From assembly GCA_026984385.1 (NCBI GenBank), contig JALSSH010000486.1, positions 1-8,491 of the forward strand: a stretch of 8,491 nt of DNA, given 5' to 3'. Positions 7,096 to 8,491 of this stretch are shown here, one piece after another (the stretch's first letter is position 1; each line of letters starts with the position of its first letter). Source of the DNA: Ardenticatenia bacterium. Its GTDB lineage: Bacteria > Chloroflexota > Anaerolineae > Aggregatilineales > Aggregatilineaceae. The position numbers and the translations under genes are program-made. The notes under the pieces are model-generated. The model had not been told where the DNA came from. It was given only the letters and a program-made list of their open reading frames with translations, and did no database searches.

Positions 7096-8241
7096 ATGCC
7101 CGACGCGATTGGCATTGACTACACCGCCGCCCACGAACAAAGCGCAGGCATCGGGCGCTATGTGCGCGAGCTGGTGCGCGCGTTGGCCGCCCAAGACGCC
7201 CAAACCCCTTACCGGCTTTTTGTCGCGGGCGCGCGCCGCGCCGAGCTGCCCCCGCCTCCCGGCCCAAACTTCGCCTGGCGGCCCACGCGCGTCACGCCTT
7301 TGTGGTTTGCGCGGCTCTGGCATCGGGGACAAGTGCCGCTGCCGGTGGAGCTTTTCGTCGGGCGGGTGCGCCTTTTCCACGCGACCGACTTCACGCTGCC
7401 GCCGACGTTGCCGCGCGTGCCCACGCTGCTCACCGTGCACGATCTTTCCTTTGTGCGCGCGCCACAAACCACAACGCCGGTGCTCAAAGCATATCTGGAC
7501 GCGGTCGTGCCGCGCTCGGTGCGCCGCGCCACGCACGTTTTGGCCGACTCCCAAGCCACCAAAGACGACTTGGTCGCGCTTTACGGCACGCCGCCAGAAA
7601 AGATCACCGTGCTCAGCGGCGGCGTAGACCCCAAGTTTCGCCCTGTGCAAGACCCCGCCGCGCTCCAAGCGATCCGCAAACGCTATAATCTGCCGCCCAA
7701 CCCGTACATCTTTTCGGTGGGCACGGTGCAGCCGCGCAAAAACTATGCGCGCCTGATCGCGGCGCTGGCGGCGTTGGGCGACGCTTTCGCCGACGTGCAC
7801 TTGGTCATCGCGGGCGGGCGTGGCTGGCTGGAAGGGCCGATCTATCGCGCGGTGGAAGAACACGGCTTGGGCGAGCGCGTGCATTTTATCGGCTTTGCGG
7901 CGGACGAGGACCTGCCCGCGCTGTATAGCGACGCGCGTTGTTTGGCCTACCCTTCGCTTTACGAGGGGATCGGGCTGCCGGTTTTGGAGGCGATGGCGTG
8001 CGGCGTGCCGGTGGTCACCTCCAACGTCTCCTCCTTGCCGGAAGTGGCCGCCGACGCCGCTTTGCAAATTGACCCGTATAATGTAGAAGAGTTGGCGGAA
8101 GCTTTGCGCCGTCTGTTGAGCGATGAGGCGTTGCGCGCGGAGCTGATCGCGCGGGGGCGTGCGCAAGCCGCCCGCTACACGTGGGAGGGCGCCGCGCGGC
8201 TGCTGCTTGAGGTGTACGCGCGGCTGCTGGAAGGTTCGTGA
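7096..8241 (+). CDS. Glycosyltransferase family 4 (GT-B fold)
   Basis: The 381-residue length is normal for a GT4 enzyme. The N-terminal acceptor domain starts with the glycine-rich AGIGRYVREL at 17-26 and includes the TVHDLSF strand at 113-119. The C-terminal donor domain holds VGTVQPRKN (208-216, with Arg214 and Lys215 expected to contact the donor phosphates), VIAGGRGW (237-244) and HFIGFA (263-268). It ends with the EX7E motif in YEGIGLPVLEAMACGVPVV, with Glu290 and Glu298. These retaining enzymes move a sugar from a nucleotide donor to a lipid-linked or glycan acceptor at the inner face of the membrane. The donor cannot be read from sequence; the operon's UDP-xylose is one candidate, and mannosyl or glucosyl transfer is as likely. 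No membrane segment is seen. CGAGG at 7087-7091 precedes the ATG by four bases. Confidence 0.92.
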   Translation: MPDAIGIDYTAAHEQSAGIGRYVRELVRALAAQDAQTPYRLFVAGARRAELPPPPGPNFAWRPTRVTPLWFARLWHRGQVPLPVELFVGRVRLFHATDFTLPPTLPRVPTLLTVHDLSFVRAPQTTTPVLKAYLDAVVPRSVRRATHVLADSQATKDDLVALYGTPPEKITVLSGGVDPKFRPVQDPAALQAIRKRYNLPPNPYIFSVGTVQPRKNYARLIAALAALGDAFADVHLVIAGGRGWLEGPIYRAVEEHGLGERVHFIGFAADEDLPALYSDARCLAYPSLYEGIGLPVLEAMACGVPVVTSNVSSLPEVAADAALQIDPYNVEELAEALRRLLSDEALRAELIARGRAQAARYTWEGAARLLLEVYARLLEGS

Positions 8242-8271
8242 CCCGTTTTTATCCACACCGAAGGGGGGACT

Positions 8272-8491
8272 ATGTCCAAGAAACGCCGAGCACCCGACCC
8301 CAACAAGCCCGTTTTCATCTTTGATTCGCACGGAGAATGGCACGCCACCAAGATCGGCAACGCGATTTACGACACGCGCGGCGAGTACGTGGCCTATCTG
8401 GAAGGCGAGGACGTTTATAAGCGCGATGGGGAGTGGATCGGGCGGCTGAGTCGCGACGGGCGCATCTTGCGCAAGCGCACCGAAATCCGCC
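8272..8491 (+). CDS. Small beta-repeat protein, possibly 4-fold beta-flower family (3' end outside window)
   Basis: This open frame begins with ATG at 8272, preceded by AGGGGGG at 8262-8268, and runs off the window after 73 codons. A basic start (MSKKRR) is followed by three similar units of about 16 residues, IFDSHGEW (16-23), IYDTRGEY (32-39) and VYKRDGEW (48-55), and then RDGRILRKR. Each unit has an aromatic residue, a turn and Gly-Glu-Trp/Tyr, as in short beta-strand pseudo-repeats. I recall similar proteins named 4-fold beta-flower in related bacteria, but that family call is from memory. The 30-base gap from the glycosyltransferase shows no terminator, so it may be transcribed with the operon. 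The function is unknown. Confidence 0.75.
   Translation, partial: MSKKRRAPDPNKPVFIFDSHGEWHATKIGNAIYDTRGEYVAYLEGEDVYKRDGEWIGRLSRDGRILRKRTEIR

Noticed and set aside
7684..7689. TATAAT as a promoter -10 (also at 8077-8082)
   Set aside because: Both encode Tyr-Asn within conserved parts of the glycosyltransferase, and neither has a -35 at proper spacing.

Overview
The window is GC-rich and all seven genes lie on the + strand. The gene types suggest an environmental bacterium, most likely of the phylum Chloroflexota (Anaerolineae-like). These are a WD40-repeat lipoprotein, a stand-alone macro domain, a UDP-glucuronate decarboxylase, an O-antigen-ligase-type membrane protein, GtrA, a GT4 glycosyltransferase and a small beta-repeat protein. 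The taxonomic call is inference from gene content, not from a marker gene.

Layout. (1) 11-2485: a lipoprotein whose seven WD40 blades are split 3+4 by a ~478-residue insert with its own repeats. (2) 2486-2824: a 339-bp intergenic region packed with GC-rich hairpins and ending in a likely promoter. (3) 2825-3370: a macro-domain (ADP-ribose-binding) protein. (4) 3371-3490: a short gap with a good sigma70-like promoter. (5) 3491-8241: a tight run of five genes: UDP-glucuronate decarboxylase, O-antigen ligase/polymerase-like protein, GtrA-like protein, single-domain response regulator and GT4 glycosyltransferase. The first three are joined by 4-base stop/start overlaps (GTGA, ATGA). (6) 8272-end: the start of a small beta-repeat protein cut by the window edge.

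The five-gene run reads as a cell-surface glycan module. The decarboxylase would supply UDP-xylose, GT4 would transfer a sugar, GtrA would help lipid-linked sugars across the membrane, and the Wzy_C/WaaL-type protein would polymerise or ligate the glycan. The receiver-only regulator may tie the module to phosphorelay signalling.

The most unusual observation is a palindrome-rich repeat. One copy lies in the intergenic region after the WD40 gene. A related copy, in the opposite orientation, sits inside the O-antigen-ligase gene, where it is read through in frame as ~70 extra, strongly basic residues between two membrane segments. This resembles in principle the Rickettsia palindromic elements that insert into coding genes. 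The second notable item is the large unrecognised repeat domain inserted in the WD40 propeller.
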